DNA of 20,582 nucleotides from an uncultured Clostridia bacterium (GTDB taxonomy: Bacteria > Bacillota > Clostridia > RUG12999). The position numbers and the translations under genes were made by a program. Positions within the stretch are counted from its first letter, which is position 1; every line of letters starts with the position of its first letter. The DNA lies in the NCBI GenBank assembly GCA_949739095.1, contig CATIYX010000188.1, forward strand, positions 1 to 20,582. The letters are read 5' to 3'. The notes beneath the pieces are model-generated. The model was not told where the DNA came from and ran no database searches. It saw nothing but the letters and a program-made list of their open reading frames with translations. Below are positions 1 to 6,665 of the stretch, one piece after another.

Positions 1-98
1 GCAAAGAACATGGATTCCGTAAAAGAATGAGAACTTCCAATGGGAGAAAAGTGTTGGCACGCAGAAGAAGCAAAGGCAGAAAAGTGCTTTCTGCATAA
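1..98 (+). CDS. rpmH: 50S ribosomal protein L34 (3' part)
   Basis: The reading frame starting with the codon at position 3 encodes the last 31 residues of L34 and stops with TAA at 96-98. The very basic ending, with HGFRKRM, SNGRKVLARRR and GRKVLSA, is diagnostic of this small protein of the large ribosomal subunit. The start codon and roughly the first dozen residues lie left of the window. In Firmicutes rpmH sits between dnaA and rnpA, so this gene places the window beside the replication origin. A terminator-like hairpin follows at 165-186. Confidence 0.95.
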   Translation, partial: KEHGFRKRMRTSNGRKVLARRRSKGRKVLSA

Positions 99-164
99 GA
101 TATCGAAAGAAGTCGAATCGGTTTGTATTTGATTTTTGGAATGTATCATAGCGGGCTAATAGTG

Positions 165-186
165 AAGGCGGGGTCTCCCGCCTTTT
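165..186 (+). terminator. Intrinsic terminator or attenuator between rpmH and rnpA
   Basis: An 8-bp perfect stem (AAGGCGGG at 165-172 with CCCGCCTT at 177-184) closes a 4-nt loop and ends in TTTT (183-186). I see no convincing promoter between it and rnpA, so partial read-through from rpmH into rnpA is likely. It may set the ratio of rpmH to rnpA transcripts. Confidence 0.7.
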
Positions 187-237
187 CGAGATTTTAGGGA
201 CCGGTAAAGCGGAATAAAGGAGACAGAAGCGCTTCCC

Positions 238-576
238 ATGAAAAGAATAGTATCATTGAATCAGAACCGGGAATTTAAACGACTTTATGCACGCGGCAAA
301 TCGGCGGTGGGGCGTTTGGTGGTTGTTTATTACAAAAAAAATGCTGCATCGCAAGGTCGTCTTGGTATTACCGTTAGCAAGAAATTGGGAAAAGCGGTCG
401 TGCGTAGCCGTGTCCGTCGTATCATCCGCGAAGCATATCGTTTAGAAGGAGAATTACTTCTGCCGGAGGTTGACATGGTGATTGTGGCGCGTGGACGTGC
501 TGTACGTGCAAAATGTCAGGATATCCGGAATGAACTTTGCACTTTGTGGACAAAGGAAGGGCTTATGCGTAAATGA
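238..576 (+). CDS. rnpA: Ribonuclease P protein component
   Basis: A 112-residue basic protein of the usual RnpA length. It binds RNase P RNA and helps it remove 5' leaders from precursor tRNAs. The N-terminal pattern with FKRLYARGKS and the central basic helix (VRSRVRRIIREAYR, around residues 55-68), equivalent to the family's RNR motif, identify it. The ATG at 238 is preceded by AAAGGAG at 216-222, a slightly long spacing. It follows rpmH, and its stop codon overlaps the yidD start in ATGA (573-576), indicating translational coupling. Confidence 0.95.
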   Translation: MKRIVSLNQNREFKRLYARGKSAVGRLVVVYYKKNAASQGRLGITVSKKLGKAVVRSRVRRIIREAYRLEGELLLPEVDMVIVARGRAVRAKCQDIRNELCTLWTKEGLMRK

Positions 577-818
577 GACGGATTTGTTTGTGGTTACTGC
601 GCTTCTACCGGCAACATATTTCATCTGCTACTCCGGCGCGTTGCCGTTATACGCCGACCTGTTCGGCTTATGCAGTGCGTTGTTTAGAAGAATATACTTT
701 TTTACGTGCGTTGCCGTTGATTTTATGGCGGCTGCTTCGGTGCAATCCGTTTTCCCATGGAGGAATGGACCCTGTGCCGGCGGACCTGAAGGAAAGGAAT
801 GACACAGCGAAAAAATGA
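573..818 (+). CDS. yidD: Membrane protein insertion efficiency factor YidD
   Basis: An 81-residue protein with the family hallmarks: FYRQHIS near the N terminus, CRYTPTCSAYA around residues 24-34, and RCNPFSHGGMDPVP around residues 56-69. YidD is a small membrane-associated protein thought to help YidC-dependent insertion of proteins into the cytoplasmic membrane. Its start overlaps the rnpA stop and its stop overlaps the yidC start, both as ATGA, so the three genes form one coupled unit in the conserved order. The cysteines and the NPF-GG-DPVP signature leave little doubt about the family. Confidence 0.95.
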   Translation: MRRICLWLLRFYRQHISSATPARCRYTPTCSAYAVRCLEEYTFLRALPLILWRLLRCNPFSHGGMDPVPADLKERNDTAKK

Positions 819-1738
819 ATTTGCTTGATTATATTTACTTATTCTTTGGATTGATTATTCAGGGAATCTATTTTGTGGTAAAAAATTATGGTCTTGCCAT
901 TATTGTGTTTACCATTTTAACAAAAATGCTGCTGTGGCCCCTGACGCTGAAACAGCAAAAGGGTATGGTAAAAATGCAGGCGCTGCAACCGAAATTGACG
1001 GAGTTGCAGGAAAAATATAAAGACAACAAAGAAAAGCAAAATGAAGAAATGATGAAGCTCTATCAAAAGTATAAAATCAATCCTATGGCAAGCTGTTTGC
1101 CGCTTTTGATTCAGTTTCCTTTGATTTATTTTCTATATAAAGTGATTCGGGAACCGATGCGGTTCATTTTGAACATGCCTCTTGACCAAATTGAAGCGAT
1201 GAAAAACCAGTATATTGCGGCAACGGGCGCAGCGCCGCCTGCCGGCAGTGAACAGATTTTTTTAGCAAATTATTATGAATTATTAAATTTTAATTTTTTG
1301 GGATTAAACTTGTCTCAGACGCCGCAGATAACACAAATCAGTTGGTATTGGGTTATCCCAATCATTGCGGCGGGGACGACCTTTTTGGTAAGCAAAATGA
1401 TGAATGTTGGGATGGAAAAGAAGCCGGAACCGGAAGTGAAAAAAATGGAAAACCGTCCGGCACGTCCGCCACGGCCCGGTGAGAAGAAAGCTGGCGGAAG
1501 CGAGACGGCGAACCAGATGACGAAATCAATGACCTATTTTATGCCGGTAATGACATTATTTTTCACATTTGCTTTGCCAAACGGTATCAGCGTATACTGG
1601 ATTGCAGGAAACGCAGTGCAGTTAGTGCAGCAGTTTGTGATGAATAAATTCCTGGTGCCAAAGATGAAAGAAAGGGCGGAGATTGAAAATGACCTCAAAA
1701 ACGAAAACAAGTATCGAAAAAAGCGCAAAAAGCGTTGA
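815..1738 (+). CDS. yidC: Membrane protein insertase YidC/Oxa1/SpoIIIJ family
   Basis: A 307-residue polytopic membrane protein that inserts and folds proteins in the cytoplasmic membrane, alone or with SecYEG. It is of the short Gram-positive type without the large periplasmic domain of proteobacterial YidC. There are hydrophobic segments near residues 5-45, a cytoplasmic charged hairpin (about 50-90, rich in K and E), then segments around 95-110, 170-195 and 235-270. The position of the groove arginine known from SpoIIIJ appears to be Lys37 here (FTILTKMLLWPL). No lipobox is visible at the N terminus. The tail ends in KKRKKR, as expected for ribosome contact. It overlaps yidD by 4 nt and the start of jag. 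Confidence 0.95.
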   Translation: MNLLDYIYLFFGLIIQGIYFVVKNYGLAIIVFTILTKMLLWPLTLKQQKGMVKMQALQPKLTELQEKYKDNKEKQNEEMMKLYQKYKINPMASCLPLLIQFPLIYFLYKVIREPMRFILNMPLDQIEAMKNQYIAATGAAPPAGSEQIFLANYYELLNFNFLGLNLSQTPQITQISWYWVIPIIAAGTTFLVSKMMNVGMEKKPEPEVKKMENRPARPPRPGEKKAGGSETANQMTKSMTYFMPVMTLFFTFALPNGISVYWIAGNAVQLVQQFVMNKFLVPKMKERAEIENDLKNENKYRKKRKKR

Positions 1739-2324
1739 ACTCGCCGTACAAGAAGCATTGAATGAGCTTGGCATCATGCAGGATGAAGCAGAAGTTGAAG
1801 TGTTAGACGAGGGTGCAAAAGGATTTTTGGGACTGGGTGCAAAAGATGCAATGGTCCGTGTGACAAAAAAAGCGCCGGATGTTGAACGGCTGGCGGTGGA
1901 GTTTCTGACGGACGTTACAAAAGCAATGGGATTGGATGTTACTTTTGTGACAGAAAAAACAGAAGGAAATGCCCTGAAAGTGGAAATGTCGGGAGACAAG
2001 ATGGGACTGTTGATTGGTAAACGAGGCGATACGCTTAATGCACTGCAATATTTAACTAGTATGGCAGTGAACAAACAAACAGAGGAATATACGAAGATTA
2101 ATTTGGATACGGAAAACTACCGTGCAAAACGGCAGGATGTGCTGGTGAAACTGGCGAAAAAATTAGCGGCAACGGTAGTACGGACCGGCAAGAACATTAC
2201 TCTTGAGCCGATGAGTCCGAACGAACGGCGTATTATTCATTATACACTGCAAAACAACAACAAAGTGAAAACTTATAGCGTGGGCGATGAGCCGAACCGG
2301 AAAGTGGTTATCGCACTGAAATAG
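1689..2324 (+). CDS. jag: Jag/KhpB RNA-binding protein (Jag_N, KH, R3H)
   Basis: A 211-residue protein with three domains: Jag_N (about residues 12-60, with LDEGAKGFLGLGAKDA), a KH domain with the GKRG loop at 110-113, and a C-terminal R3H domain with R180 and H184 in NERRIIHYTL. Jag/KhpB binds RNA with KhpA in Gram-positives and is linked to cell-wall and division control. An in-frame TTG at 1683 would add two residues. The ATG at 1689 is preferred because GGAG at 1678-1681 is then 7 nt away. The start lies within the 3' end of yidC, a 50-nt overlap typical of this gene pair. Confidence 0.93.
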   Translation: MTSKTKTSIEKSAKSVELAVQEALNELGIMQDEAEVEVLDEGAKGFLGLGAKDAMVRVTKKAPDVERLAVEFLTDVTKAMGLDVTFVTEKTEGNALKVEMSGDKMGLLIGKRGDTLNALQYLTSMAVNKQTEEYTKINLDTENYRAKRQDVLVKLAKKLAATVVRTGKNITLEPMSPNERRIIHYTLQNNNKVKTYSVGDEPNRKVVIALK

Positions 2325-2343
2325 TTCTTTGGTACAGGAGACA

Positions 2344-2376
2344 AGGGTTTCCGGCTTTTCTGCCGGAAACCTTTTT
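2344..2376 (+). terminator. Intrinsic terminator after jag
   Basis: A perfect 10-bp stem (GGTTTCCGGC at 2346-2355 with GCCGGAAACC at 2362-2371) encloses a 6-nt loop and is followed by five T residues. It lies 20 nt after the jag stop and closes the rnpA-yidD-yidC-jag unit. Confidence 0.9.
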
Positions 2377-2378
2377 CA

Positions 2379-2645
2379 TTATCACATCCGCTGCCACGAC
2401 TGGATTGTGACTTGCTGATAAACACGGTAGTGTTTATCATGTACTTTTTGGAACAAGGTTACCCAAAACGCGGGGAGTTCCGAACTTTCGGGTTTATGGA
2501 ATGTCCGGACACGTGCCGGACATTCCATACCATTCAGCTGCAAGCGTTTCGTCAGGAACGCTGCGGGAACGTACGCGGCTGCTTAGGGGGATTACAACAA
2601 GGGGGACGGCTTGACGGTCGTCAGACCGGAATAAGTCCCCCTTTT
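2379..2645 (+). ncRNA. Structured repeat, copy A: candidate leader or small RNA
   Basis: Non-coding DNA between jag and mnmE that is homologous to 4445-4672 and, more distantly, to 2745-2961. In order it holds a 9-bp hairpin at 2417-2438, a conserved 19-nt block (2465-2483), and a perfect 14-bp stem (2495-2508 with 2516-2529) with loop ACACGTG. A closed junction follows (CAGCTGC 2535-2541 with GCGGCTG 2575-2581) containing hairpin AGCGTT/AACGCT with loop TCGTCAGG. The 3' hairpin pairs GGGGGAC (2601-2607) with GTCCCCC (2635-2641) and ends in TTTT, so it could terminate transcription. A weak promoter-like pair TTGCTG/TATCAT with 17-nt spacing lies at 2412-2440. Homology and structure are seen; function is unknown. 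A 106-codon reading frame across the region shows no protein character. Confidence 0.55.
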
Positions 2646-2744
2646 GAATGGGGTTCTCCCCGCACCCCGAGGGACGGCTCCTGCGGAGGGCTACTCGACG
2701 CTATCTTATCTTTAGCGTTTTACGGTGAGTAATTTTGATTGAAT

Positions 2745-2961
2745 TAATTTTTTTATTTTTTTGAAACAAGCAACCGGAAACGAGCTACTTTCAAATCATC
2801 CAAAGCGCGGACATACCCTCTGGGGCACGCGTGTGCCGCGTCTTTGGATACACTACAGCATTCGGAGTGCTGAGGCGCGACACGCGAGCGAAGAATGCTG
2901 GTAGGAGAAATCCAAAGAGGGGATGATATGACAGCCATAGGCTGGAACGAATCCCTTCTTT
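2745..2961 (+). ncRNA. Structured repeat, copy B, directly before mnmE
   Basis: A second, more diverged copy. It shares with copy C the run ATCATCCAAAG (2795-2805) and TCTTTGGATAC (2841-2851), which pair as a hairpin extended by CGCGG (2806-2810) with CCGCG (2836-2840). The junction stem is CTACAGCATTC (2853-2863) with GAATGCTGGTAG (2893-2904), with one bulge. The 3' hairpin pairs AAAGAGGGGAT (2914-2924) with ATCCCTTCTTT (2951-2961), 11 pairs including one G-U, and encloses a CAGCC/GGCTG mini-stem. The hairpin ends 9 nt before the mnmE ribosome site, the position expected of a cis-acting leader. It lacks a long T run. Confidence 0.5.
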
Positions 2962-2981
2962 GAATCCAAGAAGGTGAAATG

Positions 2982-4352
2982 ATGGAACAAGGAAATATAA
3001 TTGCCGCGCTGGCGACGCCGCCCGGAAAAGGTGGTATTGCCATTATCCGTGTCAGCGGTGCTGGTGCGATTGAACATGTGGCGCGGATATTCAAAGGAAA
3101 AACAGACCTCACTGTCTGTCCATCGCATACGGTACATTATGGAAAAATATGGAATAACGAACAGGTGCTGGATGAGGTGTTGGTCACAGTCATGCGTGCG
3201 CCGCATACCTTTACGGGAGAAGATACGGCGGAAATCAACTGTCATGGTTCCGGTGCGGCGGTACGGGAGATTTTGTCGTTGCTGCTGGACAATGGCGCAC
3301 GTATGGCGGGGCGCGGCGAATTTACCAAACGTGCTTTTTTGAATGGACGCATGGATTTGTCACAAGCGGAAGCTGTGATGGATGTGATTCAAGCAGAAAG
3401 TAACAGTGCGCTTACCGCAGCAGTGAATCAATTGGAAGGAAAATTGTCTGCACAAATTCGGCAGCTTCGGGAAACGCTGTTGCATCAATATGCGACAGTG
3501 CAGGCGGAAGCAGATTTTCCCGAGGAGGGACTCAGCGGTATTGACGAAACTGCAATGTTGGCGGAATTTCAAAGAGTATATAGTGCGTTGAATCGGTTAA
3601 AAAGTAGTGCGAAAACAGGGCGTTTGGTAAAGCAAGGAATTCAGACAGTATTGTGTGGCACGCCCAATGCGGGAAAATCTTCTTTGCTCAATGCATTGGT
3701 AGGAGAGAACCGTGCCATTGTCACAGAGGTGCCGGGCACAACACGTGATTGCATTGAGGAATATGTAGAACTAGAAAAATGCACATTACGTTTATTGGAT
3801 ACAGCAGGGATTCGAGAAACAGATGATAAGGTGGAGCAGATTGGCGTAGACCGTGCGAAAGAGTCTATGGAGCAGGCGGATTTAGTGCTGTTTGTAGCGG
3901 ATTGCTCTCGTCAGCCTTGTGCGGATGACCATGAGATATGCGGTGCTATTATAGACAAGCCGGTAATTTTGGTGCTGAACAAACAGGATGTGACGCAGGG
4001 AAGCGAAGAAGCATATCGGGCGTTGTTGCCGACGGCGCCATTTGTGGCAGTATCGGCAAAAGAAAAACAGGGATTGGAAACGTTGGCTTCTATTATTTGT
4101 GAGTTATTCCAAATGGGTGAAGTACAGGATGGACAACAAGCGCTTATTACCAACATGCGACATGTAGAAGCAGTACAGCGTGCGGCAGCAGCGCTGGATG
4201 AAGTGGTGCGGACGATGGAAACCGGTATGCCGGTGGACATGGTGTTTGTAGATTTGCAGGATGCAATTTCAGCATTAGGCGAAGTGACAGGGGAGACGGT
4301 ACAGGAGGAAGTTGTGGACCGTATTTTTTCGGAATTTTGCGTCGGAAAGTGA
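2982..4352 (+). CDS. mnmE: tRNA modification GTPase MnmE
   Basis: A 456-residue protein. With MnmG it makes the (carboxymethyl)aminomethyl group on uridine 34 of certain tRNAs, using folate and GTP hydrolysis. The N-terminal folate-binding domain begins IIAALATPPGKGGIAIIRVSG. The central helical domain is interrupted by a G domain with GTPNAGKS (about 226-233), DTAGI (about 272) and NKQD (about 332). The protein ends FCVGK, supplying the family's C-terminal cysteine. Two ATGs stand side by side (2979 and 2982); the second has the better spacing (5 nt) from AAGGTG at 2971-2976. Its usual partner mnmG does not follow, which is unusual for a Clostridium-like origin region. A structured leader candidate precedes it. 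Confidence 0.95.
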   Translation: MEQGNIIAALATPPGKGGIAIIRVSGAGAIEHVARIFKGKTDLTVCPSHTVHYGKIWNNEQVLDEVLVTVMRAPHTFTGEDTAEINCHGSGAAVREILSLLLDNGARMAGRGEFTKRAFLNGRMDLSQAEAVMDVIQAESNSALTAAVNQLEGKLSAQIRQLRETLLHQYATVQAEADFPEEGLSGIDETAMLAEFQRVYSALNRLKSSAKTGRLVKQGIQTVLCGTPNAGKSSLLNALVGENRAIVTEVPGTTRDCIEEYVELEKCTLRLLDTAGIRETDDKVEQIGVDRAKESMEQADLVLFVADCSRQPCADDHEICGAIIDKPVILVLNKQDVTQGSEEAYRALLPTAPFVAVSAKEKQGLETLASIICELFQMGEVQDGQQALITNMRHVEAVQRAAAALDEVVRTMETGMPVDMVFVDLQDAISALGEVTGETVQEEVVDRIFSEFCVGK

Positions 4353-4444
4353 TGGGAGAAAATCTTTCACACTTTATATTTTTAGTGGAAAAATTTATTA
4401 TCCTGCCGAAAGGGTTGCTGTTACCGATAGATAACGGGAGCGCC
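4353..4444. other. Spacer after mnmE with a small hairpin
   Basis: No gene is seen. A hairpin GATAACGG (4430-4437) with CCGTTATC (4443-4450) stands at the edge of repeat copy C but has no T run, so I do not call it a terminator. A similar GATAA-type hairpin lies inside copy A (2417-2438), so the hairpin may belong to the repeat rather than to mnmE. Confidence 0.4.
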
Positions 4445-4672
4445 GTTATCCTTGTCGCTACCGCGACTGGATTGTATTTTTTGGAGCAAGTTACCTAAAA
4501 ACGCGGGGAGTTCCGATTCTCCAATCATCCAAAGCACGGACACGTGTGCGTCTTTGGATACCTTGCAGCTGCGGGCGTTTTGTCAGGAACGCTGCGAGAG
4601 CGGAGCGGCTAGGTAGAGGGAATATCTAAGGGGAGACGGCATGACAGTGGTGAAACAAGCCGGAGTCCCCCT
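4445..4672 (+). ncRNA. Structured repeat, copy C, before tsaD
   Basis: Third copy, closest to copy A. It shares the 19-nt block AAAACGCGGGGAGTTCCGA (4498-4516), the core CGGACACGTG (4537-4546) and GTCAGGAACGCTGCG (4582-4596). The first stem here is ATCCAAAG (4527-4534) with CTTTGGAT (4552-4559), where copy A has a different but still paired sequence. The junction stem AGCTGC (4567-4572) pairs with GCGGCT (4605-4610) around hairpin GCGTT/AACGC. The 3' hairpin pairs GGGG (4630-4633) and GAC (4635-4637) with GTC (4665-4667) and CCCC (4668-4671). It ends 26 nt before the tsaD ribosome site. Sequence identity and pairing are seen; a regulatory role is inference. Confidence 0.55.
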
Positions 4673-4710
4673 CTTGGAAAATAGGCATAAAGTATATAGG
4701 AGGTTTTAAA

Positions 4711-5718
4711 ATGGAACCGCTTATCTTGGGAATAGAATCTTCTTGTGATGAAACATCGGTTGCACTCTTGCGTGGCAAACAGGTGTTATCTAACATTATC
4801 TCTACGCAAATTAAAATTCATGAAGAATATGGCGGTGTGGTGCCGGAGATTGCGTCACGCAAGCACATTGAAGCCATTGATATTGTGATGGAAGAAGCAT
4901 TGAAAGAGGCAGATGTGACGCTTGATGAAGTGGATGCGGTTGCAGTGACAGCGGGACCGGGTCTGGTAGGTGCGCTGCTGGTGGGTGTTAGTTATGCTAA
5001 GGCGCTTGCTTACGCGCTGGACGTACCGCTGATACCTGTTCATCACATTGAGGGACATATTGCAGCGAACTATATTGCATTTCCGGAGTTAAAACCACCG
5101 TTTGTAGCGTTGGTTGCATCGGGTGGACACAGTCATATTGTTTACGCTAAAGATGAAATGGAGTTTGAAATTTTGGGACAAACTATTGATGACGCGGCAG
5201 GAGAGGCATTTGACAAAGTGGCGCGTGTGCTGGGATTGTCCTATCCGGGCGGCGTGAAAATTGACAATTTATCGAAGCAGGGAAACCGCGAGGCGTATCG
5301 TCTGCCGAAGGCAAAAGTGGAAGGGTATAATTTTAGTTTCAGCGGTGTAAAAACAGCGGTAATGAATTTACTGCACCATGCGGAGCAAATAGGGGAGCAT
5401 GTGAACAAAGCAGATTTGGCAGCGTCTTTTCAAGAAAACGTTGTGCAAGTACTGCGGGAGCATACTGTAGCGGCGGCACAGGAAAAAAGCGTAAAGCAAA
5501 TTTGTCTGGCAGGTGGTGTGTCGGCAAACAGTCGTTTGCGAGAAGTGTTTGATGAAATAGAGGGCAAGTTTTCCATCTATTATCCGCCTTTGCAGCTTTG
5601 CACAGACAATGCGGCAATGATTGCTTGCGCCGGTGGCATTCTATATCGCCAGGGAATATATGCGCCACTGGATTTGAATGCGTATCCCTCTGTGAAGCTG
5701 GGGGAGAGAATTTTATAA
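4711..5718 (+). CDS. tsaD: tRNA N6-threonylcarbamoyladenosine (t6A37) transferase TsaD
   Basis: A 335-residue cytoplasmic enzyme of the ASKHA/Kae1 family. With TsaB and TsaE it transfers threonylcarbamoyl from the TsaC product to A37 of ANN-decoding tRNAs. The opening LGIESSCDETSVAL, the metal-binding HHIEGH (about residues 110-115), the glycine-rich VASGGHSH, and the C-terminal CTDNAAMIACAGG are all family signatures. The length is normal. AGGAGG at 4698-4703 is 7 nt from the ATG. It stands alone between the structured repeat and the parS-bearing terminator. Its usual partners tsaB and tsaE are not in the window. Insertion of tsaD between mnmE and parA is not the common Firmicutes order. Confidence 0.95.
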   Translation: MEPLILGIESSCDETSVALLRGKQVLSNIISTQIKIHEEYGGVVPEIASRKHIEAIDIVMEEALKEADVTLDEVDAVAVTAGPGLVGALLVGVSYAKALAYALDVPLIPVHHIEGHIAANYIAFPELKPPFVALVASGGHSHIVYAKDEMEFEILGQTIDDAAGEAFDKVARVLGLSYPGGVKIDNLSKQGNREAYRLPKAKVEGYNFSFSGVKTAVMNLLHHAEQIGEHVNKADLAASFQENVVQVLREHTVAAAQEKSVKQICLAGGVSANSRLREVFDEIEGKFSIYYPPLQLCTDNAAMIACAGGILYRQGIYAPLDLNAYPSVKLGERIL

Positions 5719-5720
5719 AA

Positions 5721-5736
5721 TGTTTCACGTGAAACA
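5721..5736. promoter_or_regulatory. parS centromere site 1
   Basis: TGTTTCACGTGAAACA, a perfect 16-bp palindrome equal to the bacterial parS consensus. ParB/Spo0J is expected to load here and spread along the origin region. It starts 2 nt after the tsaD stop and its centre is 48 bp from that of site 2. Confidence 0.95.
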
Positions 5737-5760
5737 TTGAGAAGAAAATAAGAAGTAAAA

Positions 5761-5796
5761 AAGAGGAATGTTTCACGTGAAACATTCCTCTTTTCT
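5761..5796. terminator. Terminator of tsaD containing parS site 2
   Basis: Positions 5761-5792 are a perfect 32-bp palindrome whose core, 5769-5784, is a full parS site (TGTTTCACGTGAAACA). The outer arms AAGAGGAA and TTCCTCTT extend parS to 16-bp arms followed by TTTT on the plus strand. The A-rich run upstream (5756-5762) gives a T run on the minus strand. The same bases can therefore act as ParB-binding duplex DNA and as an RNA terminator hairpin. The hairpin has no true loop, so a few central bases must open. Confidence 0.8.
5769..5784. promoter_or_regulatory. parS centromere site 2
   Basis: Second perfect TGTTTCACGTGAAACA palindrome, nested inside the terminator hairpin and just 14 bp before the -35 box of the parA promoter. 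ParB bound here could influence parAB transcription. Confidence 0.95.
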
Positions 5797-5797
5797 A

Positions 5798-5826
5798 TTG
5801 AAAAACCGGATGAATCGTGCTATAAT
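5798..5826 (+). promoter_or_regulatory. parA promoter (housekeeping sigma type)
   Basis: TTGAAA (5798-5803), a 17-nt spacer, and an extended -10 TGC-TATAAT (5818-5826). Transcription should begin near 5832-5834. That makes an upstream in-frame ATG at 5832 an unlikely start and supports the ATG at 5886. Confidence 0.85.
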
Positions 5827-5885
5827 ATTAAATGCAAATGTATTTTGATTTTGAAATCACGGCAGGGGAAGGGACAAGGACGGAC

Positions 5886-6650
5886 ATGAGTAAAGTAATA
5901 GCAATAGCAAACCAAAAAGGCGGTGTTGGCAAAACCACAACGGCAATCAACTTGTCTGCTGCCTTGGGGGAAAAAGGAAATAAAGTGCTGCTAATAGACG
6001 CAGACCCGCAAGGCAACGCTACCAGTGGACTGGGTATTGAAAAAGAGCAGTCCCGTAAAAGTACCTATCACATGATGATTGGGGAAGAAGATATTCGCGG
6101 CTGCATTTTGGAAACAGCCTTTCAAAACTTGTCCATCTGTCCATCCGGCGAGGAATTAGGCGGTGCGGAGGTAGAATTGGTATATTTAGAGAATCGGGAG
6201 TTCCGTATTCGGGACGCGGTTTTTTCTGTCAGACAAGACTATGATTATATTTTAATTGACTGTCCTCCATCGCTTGGGCTTATCACGCTGAATTGTTTGA
6301 CAGCATCGGATAGTGTACTGATTCCGCTGCAATGTGAATATTTTGCACTCGAGGGCGTGTCGCAACTGATAGCCAATGTGCGGCGTATTAAAAAAAGTTT
6401 GAATCCGTCTATTGAAGTAGAAGGTGTGCTGCTCACTATGCTGGACAGTCGCACCAATCTTGGCTTGCAGGTGGTGGAAGAGGTGAAAGGCGTGTTTGCA
6501 GACAAGGTCTACCGCACAATTATTCCGCGCAATGTGCGTCTCAGTGAAGCACCGAGTTTTGGACAACCAATTCACATTTATGACAAAATTTCCAAAGGCG
6601 CTGAGAGCTACATGATGTTGGCAGACGAAGTGATGGAACGAAATGGGTAA
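5886..6650 (+). CDS. parA: Chromosome-partitioning ATPase ParA/Soj
   Basis: A 254-residue deviant Walker-type ATPase. ATP-bound dimers bind DNA non-specifically and work with ParB-parS complexes in origin segregation; the Soj branch also affects DnaA. The deviant Walker A motif KGGVGKTT is at residues 11-18, the A' region LLIDADPQGN at 35-44, and the Walker B-like ILIDCPPSLG further on. The frame is open to an ATG at 5832, but that codon sits at the predicted transcription start. The ATG at 5886 has AAGGA 5 nt upstream and gives the standard Soj N terminus MSKVIAIANQKGG. parB follows after 15 nt in the same transcript. Confidence 0.94.
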   Translation: MSKVIAIANQKGGVGKTTTAINLSAALGEKGNKVLLIDADPQGNATSGLGIEKEQSRKSTYHMMIGEEDIRGCILETAFQNLSICPSGEELGGAEVELVYLENREFRIRDAVFSVRQDYDYILIDCPPSLGLITLNCLTASDSVLIPLQCEYFALEGVSQLIANVRRIKKSLNPSIEVEGVLLTMLDSRTNLGLQVVEEVKGVFADKVYRTIIPRNVRLSEAPSFGQPIHIYDKISKGAESYMMLADEVMERNG

Positions 6651-6665
6651 AAGGAGAGTAGAGGT

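Noticed and set aside
2412..2732. A 106-codon open frame between jag and mnmE
   Set aside because: It crosses stable palindromes of the structured repeat, has no good ribosome site, and its peptide is rich in Gly, Arg and Cys without family features. The repeat copies do not conserve the frame.
2646..2744. Further small hairpins between repeat copies A and B (GGGG/CCCC at 2650-2661, ACGCTA/TAGCGT at 2698-2718)
   Set aside because: The short stems in a GC-rich stretch could be chance. They have no counterpart near copy C, so they were not called as part of the element.
2379..4672. T-box, SRP RNA or other known RNA
   Set aside because: No AGGGTGGNACCGCG T-box bulge and no SRP GGAAGGAAGCAG core were seen. 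The GTCAGG similarity to SRP RNA is too short to count.
5339..5785. A minus-strand 148-codon frame over the end of tsaD
   Set aside because: It is a shadow of tsaD, and its N terminus is a translation of the two parS palindromes (MFHVKH twice).
5832..5885. Upstream in-frame ATG for parA adding 18 residues
   Set aside because: It coincides with the predicted transcription start (TATAAT at 5821-5826), and the family N terminus begins at 5886.
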